A stretch of DNA of 64,000 bases from Bubalus kerabau (taxonomy: Eukaryota; Chordata; Mammalia; Artiodactyla; Bovidae), in the NCBI RefSeq assembly GCF_029407905.1, contig NW_026577882.1, positions 3,658,001 through 3,722,000 on the forward strand, given 5' to 3'. The translations under genes and the position numbers were made by a program. Below the pieces are notes generated by a model that did no database searches, was not told the origin of the DNA, and saw nothing but the letters and a program-made list of their open reading frames with translations. Positions 21,598 to 33,568 of the stretch are shown in pieces (position 1 is the first letter of the stretch; each line of letters starts with the position of its first letter).

Positions 21598-24080
21598 TTT
21601 GCTCTGTAGGAGAGCTCTAGTGTTCATAAGCCTGTACATAAGTGAACACAGACATTCTGTGTGCATGTTGCTGCATACCCAAAATAGGGCCACAAGGAGC
21701 CTCATGCTCTCCATGCGGCGCGGAAGCTGTGCAGCCACGCAGCAGCTGAAGAATCCAACCAATTGCTCTTTTCTTACCTCTGACAGAGCTCGCATTGCCG
21801 TAGCCCTTGGCAGTTTGAAAACACTGGACCCTAACCCCTCTCAAAGTAGGCCTGGGTTCTAGTTCGAATAGAAAGTCAATAGCGGAGCTGAGGACAGGAA
21901 CGCGGCAGTCATTTATCACACGCTCCTGCAGCCTGCTACTACAGGGACACTAACGCTAGAAGCTAGGAATGTCTTTGCAAGGTGCGCAAAGGACAAGGGA
22001 GAACCTCGACCCTGACTCTAGTATTTCAGTCCCCTGAGCAGATCTGAGGTTCTCCCGCTGTAGAAGCTAACCCATTCCTTTCAAATACAGGCTTCCTAAC
22101 ACAGGGCCAGTTGGCTGCTTGCTCTTCCACGAAGCAGGCTTCCTTAACTTGCAAACTGCGAATTCCGCTTAACAGCCTGGAGGAAAATCGCTTCTTGGAA
22201 GATTTTTTTCAGAGGCTGTATCCCCGGAGCTGGGGCCAAGCTAGGGGACCCATACTGACAAGGGAAGGCCAAACCACATCCAATGTCTTTGCTCTGGAGG
22301 ACAGCTTTGGTGAGCCTAAGTCTTTCAGGAATATTTCTGGCTCCAACAGAGTCAAATTCTGTGTGTGAAGCTGCACAGCCAAAATAGGGGAACAGAGAGC
22401 CTGATTCTCTCTGTGTAGCTTTGAAGCTGTCATTCAAACAACAGCTTGAGAATCCATACAATGCTCTCCCTTACTGCTAAGAGAATTCTCATTGCTGTCG
22501 TCCTTGACAGTTTGTAGAAATCCGCACCCTAACCCTTCTCCAAGTAGGCCTGGGCCCTAGCTCGGAATAACAGGCAACGGCGGAGCTGAGGCCAGTAAGG
22601 CACAAGTGAGGTCTCACACACTCTTGCAGCCTGATCGTCCAGGAGCAGTAAGGCCTCTTTTTCCCTGTAGGAGGCTCGCTTGCCTTGCCTCCTGTGAACT
22701 GCATTTCCCAGCCTGGGCGCAAAGCTGTTCCTGGAGATTTTTTCTCAGGGGCTGTTTCCCTGGAGCTGGGTCGGACCTCGGGGGCCCAACTCACAGGGGA
22801 AGACAAAACCACATGGACAGGTCTATGCTCTGTAGGAGAGCTCTAGTGAACCTCATCTCTCAGGAACATTCTTGGCTTCTACAGAGACACCTCTGTGCAT
22901 GAAGCTACACACCCAACATAGTGGCAAAGGGAGTCTGATTCTCTCCGTGGGTGCTGATGCTTTGTGGCAAAGCACCTGCTAAGAATCCATCCGCATAGGC
23001 TTCCCTCACCTTGACAGAGGTCTCATTGCTGTAGTCCTTGGCAGTTTGGAAAGAAGCAGACCCTTACCCTTCACCAAGTAGGCCCTTGTCCTTGTTTGAA
23101 TGGAAAGGCAGTAGCTGAGCTGAGGCCAGTAAGGCGCCAGTCAAGTCTGACATATTCCCGATGCCTGCTCCTTCATGGAAAATAACGTTAGAATCTGGGA
23201 ATGTCTTTGCAAGGCTGGCAAAGGGCAGTCAGGAACCTCGACCCTGCCTCTGGAATTTCTATCTTCTCAGCACATCTGGCGGTCTCGGTCAGGAGAAACT
23301 AACCCATTCCTTGCAAATATAGGCTTCCAAACACAGGCCGGTTGGCTGTCTCTTCTTGCCAAAGGAAGCTTGCTTATCCCACCTCCTGTGAACTCCACTT
23401 CCCAGCCTGGGTGATAAGAGGTTCTTGGAGATCTTTTCTCAGAGGCTGTTTCCAAGGAGCAGGGGCTGATCCCAGAGACCCACACGCACAGGGGAAGGCA
23501 AAACCGCATGGATAAGTCTTTGCTCTCTAGGAGTGCTCTAGTGAACCTCAGTCTGTGGGGAATGTTCTTGGCTCCAACGGGGACATCTCTGTGTGGGAAG
23601 CTGCATTGCCAACATAGAGACACAGAGACCTGATTCTCTCTGTGCAGCTTTGACGCTGTCGTTCAAACAACAAATTGAGAATCCACACAATGCTCTCCCT
23701 TACCACTGAGAGAGTTATCATTGCTGTAGCCCTTCGCAGTTTCTGGAAATCGGCACACAAACACTTCTCCAAGTAGGCCTGGGTTCAAGTTCAGATGAAC
23801 ATGCAATAGCGGAGCTGAGGCCAGTAAGGCACCAGTCAGGTGTCACACACTCTGGCAGCCTGCTCCTCCAGGGACAGTAAGGCCTCTATTTCCCTTCAGG
23901 AGGCTCGCTTGCCTTACTTCCTGTGAACAGCGTTTCCCAGCCTGGGCGGAAAGCAGTTCCTGGAGATCTTTTCTCAGGGGCTGTTTCCCCGGAGTTGGGG
24001 CGGACCTCGGGGACCCAACTCACAGGGGAAGGCAAAACCAAATGGACAGGTCTATGCTCTGTAGGAGATCTCTAGTGAAC
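21598..24080. repeat. 534/696-bp alternating tandem repeat, left part
   Basis: A non-satellite-I tandem repeat. Marker words (CAGGAACATTCTTGG and variants) recur at about 21632, 22328, 22862 and 23558, giving spacings of 696, 534 and 696. Long units carry an extra ~160-bp module (AAAATAACG-TAGAATCTAGGAATGTCTTTGCAAGGC through CTAACCCATTCC) that short units lack. Units share GGCGGAGCTGAGGCCAGTAAGG and GGCAAAACCACATGGACAGG. I do not recognise the family, and no gene is visible. Confidence 0.8.
24075..24080. other. Target site duplication of the solo LTR, left copy
   Basis: GTGAAC precedes the LTR and recurs at 25379-25384. Uninterrupted repeat units have it once in CTCTAGTGAACCTC. Confidence 0.9.
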
Positions 24081-25378
24081 TGCCGGGGTCCAGCCCCAGC
24101 TGATCCAGGGTATTCGAAGCAGAGACGGCGTAGGCGAGGGTCAGGGAACAACTGCTTAATTAAACGTTAATTAAGGATATAAAGAGTAATAAAATGAGGA
24201 TAGCTCAGTAGGAAAATTCAGTGGAGAAAAGAGGCTGAGTAGCTTGGTTTACGCGGGGGACCAATAAAACTTCAAGACAAGAAGCTTGCACCACTTACGT
24301 AGGCCGCAGGCGTCCTTCCGTTCTCCCGAAGGAGAGGAGACACTGAGGCCTCCCCGGTCGGATCTTAGAAGCCCAGGCAAAATTAGTAAGCTTGGTGGGT
24401 TCCGCGCTCCAGATGGAGACTCAACCAGAGTGAGAGAGAGAGAGAGACATGGGGAGACCAGTATTTCGAGAAACTGATCCCAATTCTTTATTTTCCATGG
24501 TCTACTTTTATACACTGAGATGTTATGCAAAAGTCACGTGGGGTCAGCAGTCCTGACTTTTATCAAAGTCAGGTGCTTCATACAAAAGTATACAGAGGTC
24601 TTAGGGGTGTTACATCATCTTCTGGCCGGGGGGCCTGCTGACAATTTACGACCCTCTCCTTGTGACAGCGGTCAGTCAACCAGGACACTTATTTCTCCAG
24701 GGGTGATTATTCTTAAAACAGACGCCACCCAAATAAAGTTACATTCCTATAGGGTGAGGGTGTAGTGGGTTTTAGTTAAGGAAAGAATGTACTTAGCCTA
24801 AGGTCTAACGTGATTTATATCAAAGGTTAATACTTATTTCTTCTATATATTCATTAATGTGTATAAGGGCAGGGGATGTGGAGACTTAGCAGTAAACATC
24901 AGCTCAACAAATGAAAAACCCTTCACCAATATGATTTCTAATCAGCCCATTATACTTATACTAATACTTTTCTAACTTTTCTAAGGAACCTGTTTTTAGA
25001 AGGTTTAAAGCATCTCGTGCCTCTCATGGTTGGGAGGCTGTGAGCAATCACATGTGGCCGGACAAGCCTGTCAGGCAGGCTAGAGAACCTTCAGAGGAGT
25101 TTGTAGGTTAAAACACTCTTGTCACACCCAGGGGTTTTTATCAACTGGAGCTCTAGGTTAACTCCTTCTCCGAAAGAGGTGGTGGGGGACAGCCCCCCGT
25201 AAAGTCAGAGGTGTAGGTGAGAGCACAAAGTAGTAAGGTAGGCAGGCTCTGGTTATGGGGGTAGATGCTCGAGGATTTCCAGGGGGACTCCTGAGGCTCG
25301 ATCCCGCCTTTGCGTATGTCGAGCCTCCTTCCTCATGACCTTTGCCATGGGCGGAGTGCCTCACCCTGGCCCCCAACA
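24081..25378 (-). repeat. Solo LTR, class II, minus strand (1,298 bp)
   Basis: The segment begins TGCCGGGG and ends CCCCCAACA. Read on the minus strand it is an LTR of the same family as ERV-A and ERV-B: TG start, TATAAAA (complement of 24506-24512), AATAAA (complement of 24487-24492) and the GATCAGCTGGGGCTGG end of U5. No internal retroviral sequence flanks it and a perfect 6-bp target duplication does, so it is a solo LTR left by LTR-LTR recombination. It starts directly at the GGGGGCCAGGGTGAGGC word and lacks the BovB-like extension of ERV-A. A short (GA)n run is at about 24431-24448. Confidence 0.9.
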
Positions 25379-25384
25379 GTGAAC
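25379..25384. other. Target site duplication of the solo LTR, right copy
   Basis: GTGAAC, identical to 24075-24080, after which the repeat unit continues. Confidence 0.9.
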
Positions 25385-28182
25385 CTCCTCTCTCAGGAAC
25401 ATTCTTGGCTCCTATCGAGACACCTCTGTGCGTGTAGCTACACACGCAACGTAGAGGCAAAGGGAGCCAGATTCTTTCCGTGGGGTGCTGATGCTTTGTG
25501 GCAAAGCACCTGCTTGAGAATCCATCAGCTTACGCTTCCCTCGCCTTGACAGAGGTCTCATTGCTGTAGCCCTTGGCAGTTTGGAAAGAAGAGGACCCTT
25601 ACCTTTCATAAAGTGGGCCCTTGTCCTAGTTTGAAAGGAAAGGCAAGAGCTGAGCTGAGGCCAATAAGGCGCCAGTCAAGTCTGACATATTCCCGAAGCC
25701 TGCTCCTTCATGGAAAATAACGCTGTAATCTAGGAATGTCTCTGCAAGGCTGGCAAAGGGCAGTCAGGAGCCTGCACCCTGCCTCTGGAATTACCGACTT
25801 CTGAACAGATCTGGAGGTCTCCCTTAGGGGAAGCTAACCCATTCTTCCAAATAGAGGCTTCCAAACGTAGGCCGCTTGGCTGCCTCTTGCTCTCTGAAGG
25901 AGGCCTGCTTTTCCCGCCTCCTATGAACCCCACATCCCAGCCTCTGGGAAAAGCGGATCTTGAAGATCTTTTCTCAGGGGTTGTTTCCACGGAGCTGGGG
26001 CCGAGCCTGGAGCCCCAAACGCACAGGGGAAGAAAAACCACATGGACAAGTCTTTGCTCTCTAGGAGAGCTCTAGTGAACTTCACTCTGTCAGGAACGTT
26101 CTTGTTTCCTATGGAGACACCCCTGTCTGTGAAGCTGTGTACCGAACATGGAGACACAGAGTCTGATTCTCTCTGTGCAGCTTTGAAGCTGTCGTTCAAA
26201 CAACAGCTTGAAAATCCATACAATGCTCTTCCTTACCCGTGACACAGTTCTCATTGCTATACCCCTTGGCAGTATTTAGAAATCCATACCCAAACCCTTC
26301 TCCTAGTAGGCCTGGGTCCTAGTTCGGAGAAACACGCAATGGCGGAGCTGAGGCGAGTAAGGCACCAGTCAGGTCTCACACACTCTGGCAGCCTGATCGT
26401 CCAGGGAGACTAAGGCCTGTTGTGCCTTGCAGGAGGCTCGCTTGTGTTACCTCCTGTGAACTGCGTTTGCCAGCCTGGGGGAATAGCGGTCCCTGGAGAT
26501 CTTTTCTCAGGGGCTCCTTCCCCTGAGCTGGGGCGGACCTCGGGGACCCAACTCACAGGGCAAGGCAAAACCATATGGACAGGTCTATGCTCTGTAGCAG
26601 ACTTCTAGTGAACCTCATCTCTCAGGAACATTCTTGGCTCCTATAGAGACACTTCTGTGTGTGAAGCTGCGTACCTAACATAGGGGCACAGAGAGCCTGA
26701 TTCTCTCAGTTCATTTTGACCCTGTCGTTCAGAAAACAGCTTGAGAATCCATAAAATGCTCTCCCTTACCGCTGAGAGAATTCTCACTGCTGTAGCCCTT
26801 GGCACTTTGTAGAAATCCGCACCCAAACGCTTCTCCAAATAGGCCTGGGTCCTAGTTCGGAGGAACAGGCAATGGTGGAACTGAGGCCAGTAAGGCAACA
26901 GTCAGGTTTCACACACTCTGGCAGCCTGCTCCTCCAGGGACAGTAAGGCCTCTTTTTCTCTGCAGGAGATTCGCTTGCCTTACTTCCTGTGAACAACGTT
27001 TCCCAGCCTCAGCGAAGCGGTTCCTGGAGATCTTTTCTCAGGGACAGTTTCCCCGGAGGTGTGGCGGACCTCGGGGACCCAACTCACAGGGGAAGGAAAA
27101 ACCACATGGACAGGTCTATGCTCTGTAGGAGAGGTTTAGTGAACCTAATCTCTCAGGAACATTCTTGGCTCCTATAGAGACAACTCTGTGTGTGAAGCTA
27201 CACTCCCAACATTGGTGCACAGGGAGCTTGATTCTCTCCGTGGGGTGCTGATGCTTTGTGGCAAAGCACCTGCTTGAGAATCCATCCTCTTAGGCTTCCC
27301 TCACCTTGACAGAGGTCTCATTGCTGTAGCCCTTGGCAGTTTGCAAAGAAGAAGACCCTTGCCCTTCATAAAGTAGGGCCTTGTCCTAGTTTGAATGGAA
27401 AGGCAATAGCTGAGCTGAGGTCAATAAGGAGCCAGTCCCGTCTGACACATTCCCGAAGCCTGCTCCTTCATGGAAAATAACTCTAGAATCTAGGAATATC
27501 TTTGCAAGGCTAGCAAAGGGCAGTCAGGAACCAGTACCCTGCCTCTGGAATTACCGACTTCTGAGCAGATCTGGAGGTCTCCTTTAGGAGAAGCTAACCC
27601 ATTCCTTCCAAATAGAGGCTTCAAAACACAGGCAGGTGGGCTGCCTTTTCGTTCCCTATGGAGGTGTTCTTTTCTCTCCTCCTACGAACCCCGGTTCCCA
27701 GACACTGGGGAAAGTGGATCTTGAAGATATTTTCTCAGGGGTTGTTTCCACGGAGCTGGGGCCGAGCCTGGAGACCCAAAGGCACAGGGGAAGGCAAGAC
27801 CACATGGACAAGCCTTTGCTCTTTAGTATAGCTCTAATGAACCTCACTCTGTCAGGATCTTTCTTGATTCCTACGGAGACACACCTGTGTGTGAAGCTGC
27901 GGGCACAGAGAGCCTGATTACCCCTGTGCAGCGCTGAGTCTGGGCGGTTAAACAACAGCTTGGGAATGCAGCCTGGGGCGCTTCCCTTCCCTCGGACAGA
28001 GCTCTCCTTGCGGTAGGCCTTGGTAGTTTGCATACAATGGGGCCCTAAGCCCTCTGCAAGTTGGCCTGGCTCCTAGGTCCAAAGGGCAGGCCAGAGCGGA
28101 GCTGAGGCTGTCAGGCTCCAGACACATCTCCCATACTCCTACATCCTGCTCCTCCCCGGGCGTGAACGCTAGAAGCTGGGAA
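25379..28182. repeat. 534/696-bp alternating tandem repeat, right part
   Basis: Continuation of the array from 21598. With the LTR and one target copy removed, marker spacings run 534 (across the LTR), 696, 530, 531 and 702, so the order along the array is L S L S L S S L and then a partial unit. The last unit keeps similarity up to about GCTAGAAGCTGGGAA (28168-28182), then passes abruptly into the CpG-rich block of the next repeat type. No coding region is supported. Confidence 0.8.
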
Positions 28183-28189
28183 GGTACCT

Positions 28190-28640
28190 GGACCGTGCAG
28201 GGGCGGGGCGAACGCGGGCGGCGTGGGGCGGGGGTCGGCTTCTGGCGGGGGTGGGGGCGGGCTTCCCAGTTGTGCTCTCAGAGGTGGACACTGAGGCTGC
28301 AAACGCGCCGGGAGCGCACCCGGGACTGGGTAAACCCGGGCTGCGCGGGTCGAGATTCCGATGGCTTTGGGTGGGGGTCGGTCCCAGTTGTGCTCCCGGG
28401 GGTCGCCACTGCGGCTGGGAACGCGCCGGGAGCGCGGCAGGGGCGGGGCTAACCCTGAGGGCGCGGGGCGGGGGTCGGCTCATGGGGGAGATGGGGAGGG
28501 GTTCCCAGTTGCGCTCTCGGGGGTTGCAACTGCGGCTGGGAACGCCCATTTTGTCCGCTCCTGGGTCCCCAAGGATCGCCATCCCGTGGGTGCAGTGGAG
28601 GGCTGCGGACCACAGGTAAGGGAACTGGGACTGCGTGGAG
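28190..28640 (+). repeat. CpG-rich ~120-bp minisatellite, copy 1
   Basis: CAGTTGTGCTCTC-type words recur at 28267, 28384 and 28506, each followed by CACTGCGGCTGGGAACGCGCCGGGAGCGC and several GGGGCGGGG boxes that could bind Sp1-like factors. The block ends with CACAGGTAAGGG near 28612-28623, a strong match to a splice donor. It looks like a CpG island promoter built from tandem repeats. Transcription is not shown by the sequence. Confidence 0.7.
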
Positions 28641-29071
28641 CAGGGAACCAAGTATTCTGCCGTCTGTTGGCACATTCTCGGAGCTCCCCAACCTGGCGGT
28701 CGCAGAAAGGCCTTGCCTTCAGGGTCAAGGCCTTTACCGCTCCACCCCTCTGCTGAAAAATCTCCGAGTGTGCGCGGTTCTTCCAAGCAGCCTAGTGTCT
28801 GCTGGAAGTCCAAGGGACAGAACACTGAACTCTGGCCGGCTGGCCCAGCCCTGCTTCTGGCACTTTGTAAGCCAGCGGGCCCTTGAGCACCTGCTGGGAT
28901 GGGAAAGGGAAGGGTCCACGGATTGCACCCTAGAAACTTAGTAGGGTGCATGGATTTCAAACCCTGGTGGCCGCCCAGGCAGCAAAGAAGGGGGGAGGGC
29001 ACCTTGCTGCCCTTTCATGGCAGAATCTGTGGTTGTCCAGCTGCGTGGGCCTTTTCATGAGGACCCTGTGA

Positions 29072-29077
29072 AATAAA
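29072..29077 (+). promoter_or_regulatory. Polyadenylation signal in 4.49-kb unit, copy 1
   Basis: AATAAA is followed within about 20 bases by the GT-rich run AGTTTGGTGTTTTGG, the usual downstream element of a cleavage and polyadenylation site. The same pair follows AATAAA at 33563-33568. In copy 3 the signal at 38013-38018 is cut off from its downstream element. Confidence 0.6.
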
Positions 29078-30650
29078 AGTTTGGTGTTTTGGAACTGAAT
29101 AATTAGAACGTGTAAAAGCTTTAAATTATGTGGTGGTGTAATTAAAAAACAAAACAAAACAAAACCAAGCTCCAAGTGTTTTGCAAATGGAGGTTTAAAT
29201 ATTGAAGGACTGTATTCCTTGCACTGTGGCATTCTATCAAGAAGTGTGCAGGATTTTTTTTTTTTTTAAGAAAAGTGTTCGAAGTGAGGGAAACAGGAAA
29301 CCCAGAGGTGCCCCTGTATTTTGGGGAAGGCCTTAGGAGGTCACTTGGAAATGCTGCTGGATGTGCGGGAGGGCGGCAGATGGGCTGTGCAGGCTTGTCC
29401 TTTGCATGGATGTTCCTGTGTGTGGAAACCCAGCTCGGAGCCATCTCCTGATGTGTAAGAATTTCGCAGACAAACCTTGAGCTAAGCAATGCATTTTTTC
29501 CTAAGAAAATGTTTGTCTTAAGCGATGTAAATATCCTATGTATTTCCGCTAGACTCTGGCTTCAGGTCGGTTCCCCCAAAAGGCTCAGAAGCGATTTGAA
29601 CAAAACAGCATGTTTTCCTCCTAGCTTGTTCTCCTTATCTATGTTAAGGAAATGATATATTTGCCTGCAATACTGCCTTTCTTCAAGATTCATGTCAATC
29701 AAGTTTTGGCCCGGGATGACTCACCTGCTGCCAATATTATCTCAATGCATGTCGTGGGGGAAGGGCCTGGTGCCATTCCCTGAAACAGTTCCTTTCTTTC
29801 CTTAGCTGACTGCTAGTGCCTGTAGAATATCTGGCTAAAGACCAGCAGGGGGTACTCTTACTACCCCCCCCAACCCCGCCTCAAGTCTAAGTCAGCAGCT
29901 TTCTCTATCTCTTTAATACTTTAATAACACTTGATGACACAAAAGCTCTGAGCGATCAAATCATATGAAATCTTCATTTCAGATTGAAGATGCATTCCAT
30001 GGTATTGCCATCTTAAGTCTTTCCATCGTTATGGAATATCTGTCCATGTATTCAGGATAGTTTTCAGCCAGGGTGTATAAATTCCAGTGTGCCAGTCTTG
30101 TCATCCTCGTTACATCCATGGCAAAGTGTTTTATTCATGTTGATATTATTGAAAGGGAATTTTTTAAAATTCCTTTTCAGATTATTATCTGCTAATGTAT
30201 ACAGATAAAACTGTGTAATCATTCATTTTTATCAGTTTGGACAGCTTGAGAGTTGTCTTTAATTTCTTTACTTTCTGACACTTTAAGATTATCCTGGGAC
30301 ACATATGTAATGCCTCACCCCTAAATTCAGACATGTGTTCAAAGAACTTCTGTCCTTTTATTTATTTATTTATTTATTCTTTAACATTGAAATCGTTTTG
30401 ACTATGCTGGGTGTTTGTTGCTAAATGGAAGTAGCTAGGACCTCTGGACTGCAGTCTCTCATCTCTTTCTGACCTCTTGTTGACCTCTGCAGATTCCTGG
30501 TAGGTGGGAGCTTGTTAGTTCCTTGTTCCTTATCAGAACCTCCTGTGGTAAGTGTTTTTCTCTTCTCTGTTGCCTGGTAAGGGTGGGTGGTCATGGGCAT
30601 CCCAAAGTTGGCTAGAAGTCAATTATTTAGGCAGGCTTGTGCATAGATAT

Positions 30651-30923
30651 GGGAGAAGGCAATGGCACCCCACTCCTGGAAAATCCCAAGGACGGAGGAG
30701 CCTGGTAGGCTGCAGTCCATGGGGTGGCTAAGAGTCGGACACCACTGAGCGACTTCATTTTCACTTTTCACTTTCATGCATAGGAGGAGGAAATGGCAAC
30801 CCACTCCAGTGTTCTTGCCTAGAGAACCCCAGGGACTGCGGGGCCTGGTGGGCTGCCATCTATGGCGTGGCACAGGGTCGGCCTCAACTGAACCACTTAG
30901 CAGCTGCAGCAGCAGCAGCAGCA
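30651..30923 (+). repeat. Bov-A2-type SINE, copy 1
   Basis: GGGAGAAGGCAATGGCACCC starts a dimeric ruminant SINE. A second monomer starts near 30782 (GGAGGAGGAAATGGCAACCC). The tail is a CAG-type run (about 30901-30923). A 12-bp target duplication, GTGCATAGATAT, flanks it at 30639-30650 and 30924-30935. The same insertion is in copy 2 of the unit, so it predates the tandem duplication. Confidence 0.85.
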
Positions 30924-31642
30924 GTGCATAGATATCAAAGGGGATGAGAACAGTCAGGTAGGATCACATATGTCACCGTGAAACAATACTTCTCCTCTTA
31001 GCCAAAGCTAACAAAAGATTTCTGTTCTAGGTCAACCTAGAAGAGATCACTTAAGAGGTAAAGAAACTTAAACTCCATTAGCAAAGGCAGTTCAACATCT
31101 CAAGAAAACTTGTGCTAGGCACAAAACTCTTTTCTGGGGGCCTACTTTCCCTACAACCTCCTTATCCCATTCTGTACCCATTCCTTTGCTTCTCCCGTCC
31201 TGAAAATGCCACCTGTAAGACAGAACTACTTCGTTTTCCTTCTTAAAGTGTGATTGCATTCCATACATTCTTGTAATAACAAGTCATACATTTCCCTTCA
31301 GCAACCAAGAACTGACTCTTATATTGGCATTTGATAGATTGGTGAGCATACCTATCAGTGATAATAGCGCCCACCCCGCTTCCTGCAAGAACAGAACAAA
31401 ACAAAACAAAACAAAAAAATTGCTTTCTTACATTTAATATGTTCGGATGGTGCCAGTCACTATTCATGCATAGTCAAAAATCTCTTTTGTTTCTGTGTAA
31501 AAGGGAGGTCCTTTCAAGTCGTGAATGTTTAAGAAGTTTCATTTATTTGGAAGTGACCTAGCTATTCAATACACTGTCGTCACTTAGTTTAGCACCAGGA
31601 TAGAAACTCAGGTAACCAAAACACCTGGAGGAACGATTGTAA

Positions 31643-31826
31643 GTTCAGTTCAGTTCAGTTGCTCAGTCGAGTCTGACTCTTTGGGACCCCGTGGCCTGAA
31701 GGACGCCAGGCTTCCGTGTCCATCACCAACTCCAGGGGCTTGCTCAAACTCATGTCCATCGAGTCAGTGATGCCATCCAACCATCTTATCCTCTGTCATC
31801 CCCTTCTCCTCTGCCTTCAATCAAGA
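31643..31826 (-). repeat. Bov-tA/ART2A-type SINE, copy 1
   Basis: GTTCAGTTCAGTTCAGTTGCTCAGTCG followed by GTCTGACTCTTTGGGACCCC is the reversed 3' end and body of a tRNA-derived ruminant SINE with its BovB-like tail. The simple-repeat tail at the left places the element on the minus strand. The orthologous insertion is at 36098-36282. Confidence 0.75.
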
Positions 31827-32619
31827 CTATGAGAGGCAGATATTTTAGAGTATAATTATTGTTAAGAGTTTATCTAAAAGCTCATATCACATTTACATTT
31901 TTTACATTGGTTGTTGCTGTTTCCAGGTACTTTCTTGCTGACAAGCTTGTGACACATATAACAATAGAGCAATTTTTACCTCAAAAGAAACCTAGGCACT
32001 ATGAACATGTTGTGCTTAATGTTGTTGACTCTTAGACATGTCTATAGTGGAGGAGCAAAACCAAAAATACTAGATATTTAATATTGACTAGTTCCCAGTT
32101 CACGGGACTCTGACATTCATTTAGGTCAATGTTTTCTTGTATTTCCAGCAGTTTGATTTGGAAGGGCTGCCTTGTCTTGAGACCATTGAAATCAGAACTC
32201 AGAACTTGAGCAATATTATCAAAAAACACAAGGCTCACACTGACACATACCTTAATCCAGACAGACAGACAAGACATCTTCCAGTTTTCCGCCTGAGATT
32301 TAAAATATTTCTTTGAGCCGTTTTCCTGGGGAGTGGGGGGGGAGTGGGGGTGGCAGCGAGGCAGGCTTGGGTAACAAGCTAATTGTTGGTCATTGCATAT
32401 GCAAAGAACCAGCTTTCCGGGTTCCAAGGAAAAAAGTTTCCTTGGTACCCAATTTTGTTTGGATCTATAGACTCTCATGGCCCTCCTAGGTCAGGACATC
32501 TTTCCTTTCTGTAGTCCTCATTTTATCCCTAAATCATAGACAGCTTGGATTGTCTCTGTGGGGTGGATGTATTGTCCTCGTGTTTGACCTGGCGGCAGTA
32601 GCGAGGTCCGAGATCCTCT

Positions 32620-33110
32620 CCTGGAACCGGGCGTGGGGACGGGGCTCACCAGGAGCCCCTGGTGGAAGTGGGCAACGCCCCGGGAGCGCGCCAGGGGCGG
32701 GGCGATCCCGGGCGGCGCGGGTCGGGGTTCTGGTCGGGAGGGGGTGGGGGGCGGTAACAGTTGTGCTCTCGGGGGTCCCCACTGCAGCTGGAAACGCGCT
32801 GGGAGTGCGGCAGGGGCGGGGTGAACCCGGGTGGCGCGGGGCGGGGTTCGGCTCCTGGCGGGGGTGGGGGAGGGCTTCCCAGTTGTGCTCTCGGTGGTGG
32901 CCACTGCGGCTGGAAACGCGCCGGGAGCGCACCCGGGGCGGGGTAAACCTGGGCTGCGCGGGTCGAGATTTAGATGGCTGTGGGTGGGGGTTCGGTCCCA
33001 GTTGTGCTCTCGGGGGTCGCCACTGCGGCTAGGAACGCCCATTTCCTATGCTCCTGTGTCCCCAAGGATCCACATCTAGTGGGTGCAGCGGAGGGCTGCG
33101 GGCCACAGGT
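32620..33110 (+). repeat. CpG-rich ~120-bp minisatellite, copy 2
   Basis: CAGTTGTGCTCTC words occur at about 32758, 32880 and 32999, spacing 119-122, with repeated GGGGCGGGG boxes. Compared with copy 1, more of the left end of the block survives, including GGTCCGAGATCCTCTCCTGGAACC near 32610. Confidence 0.7.
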
Positions 33111-33562
33111 CAGGGAACTGGGACTGCTTGGAGCAGGGAACCAAGTATTCCGCCCTCTGTTGGCACATTCTCGGAGCTCCCCAACCTGGCGGTCGCAGAA
33201 AGGCCTCGCCCTTGGTGTCAAGGCCTTTACCGCTCCACCCCTTTGCTGAAAAATCTCAGTCTGCACGGTTTTCCCAAGAAGCCTAGTGTCCCCTGGAAGT
33301 CCAAGGGACAGAACACTGAACTCTGGCCGGCTGGCCCAGCCCTGCTTCTGGCACTTTGTAAGCCAGCGGGCCCTTGAGCACCTGCTGGGATGGGAAAGGG
33401 AAGGGTCCACGGATTGCACCCTAGAAACTTAGTAGGGTGCATGGATTTCAAACCCTGGTGGCCGCCCAGGCAGCAAAGAAGGGGGGAGGGCACCTTGCTG
33501 CCCTTTCATGGCAGAATCTGTGGCTGTCCTGATGCGTGGGCCTTTTCATGGGGACCTTGTGC

Positions 33563-33568
33563 AATAAA
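33563..33568 (+). promoter_or_regulatory. Polyadenylation signal in 4.49-kb unit, copy 2
   Basis: AATAAA with the same GT-rich downstream run as in copy 1. Confidence 0.6.

Larger units (their letters stand above)
28183..32535. repeat. 4.45-4.49-kb tandem unit, copy 1
   Basis: This first copy is truncated at its left end. It contains a CpG-rich block with ~120-bp subrepeats, a possible splice donor, a polyadenylation signal (29072-29077), about 1.5 kb of AT-rich unique sequence with poly(T) and (TTTA)n runs (for example about 30355-30379), a Bov-A2 SINE and a Bov-tA-like SINE. Copies 2 and 3 follow with offsets of about 4.45-4.49 kb, and similarity is high throughout (roughly 95% by eye). 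I do not recognise the unit as a named satellite. Confidence 0.8.

Noticed and set aside
28169..29002. A 277-codon minus-strand frame across the CpG-rich block
   Set aside because: In copies 2 and 3 of the same unit the frame is split into different overlapping pieces, and its content is low-complexity Pro/Ala/Arg from GC-rich subrepeats. Not preserved, so not called.
30901..30923. CAG triplet run as a possible expansion locus
   Set aside because: It is the ordinary 3' tail of a Bov-A2 SINE and is also present, interrupted, at 35385-35418.
32032..32478. A 148-codon minus-strand frame that is also open in the next unit (36488-36931, 147 codons)
   Set aside because: Both copies are open and similar, but the units are nearly identical at DNA level anyway. 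Differences in the N-terminal half are mostly amino-acid-changing, so there is no signature of selection on the protein. I recognise no domain.
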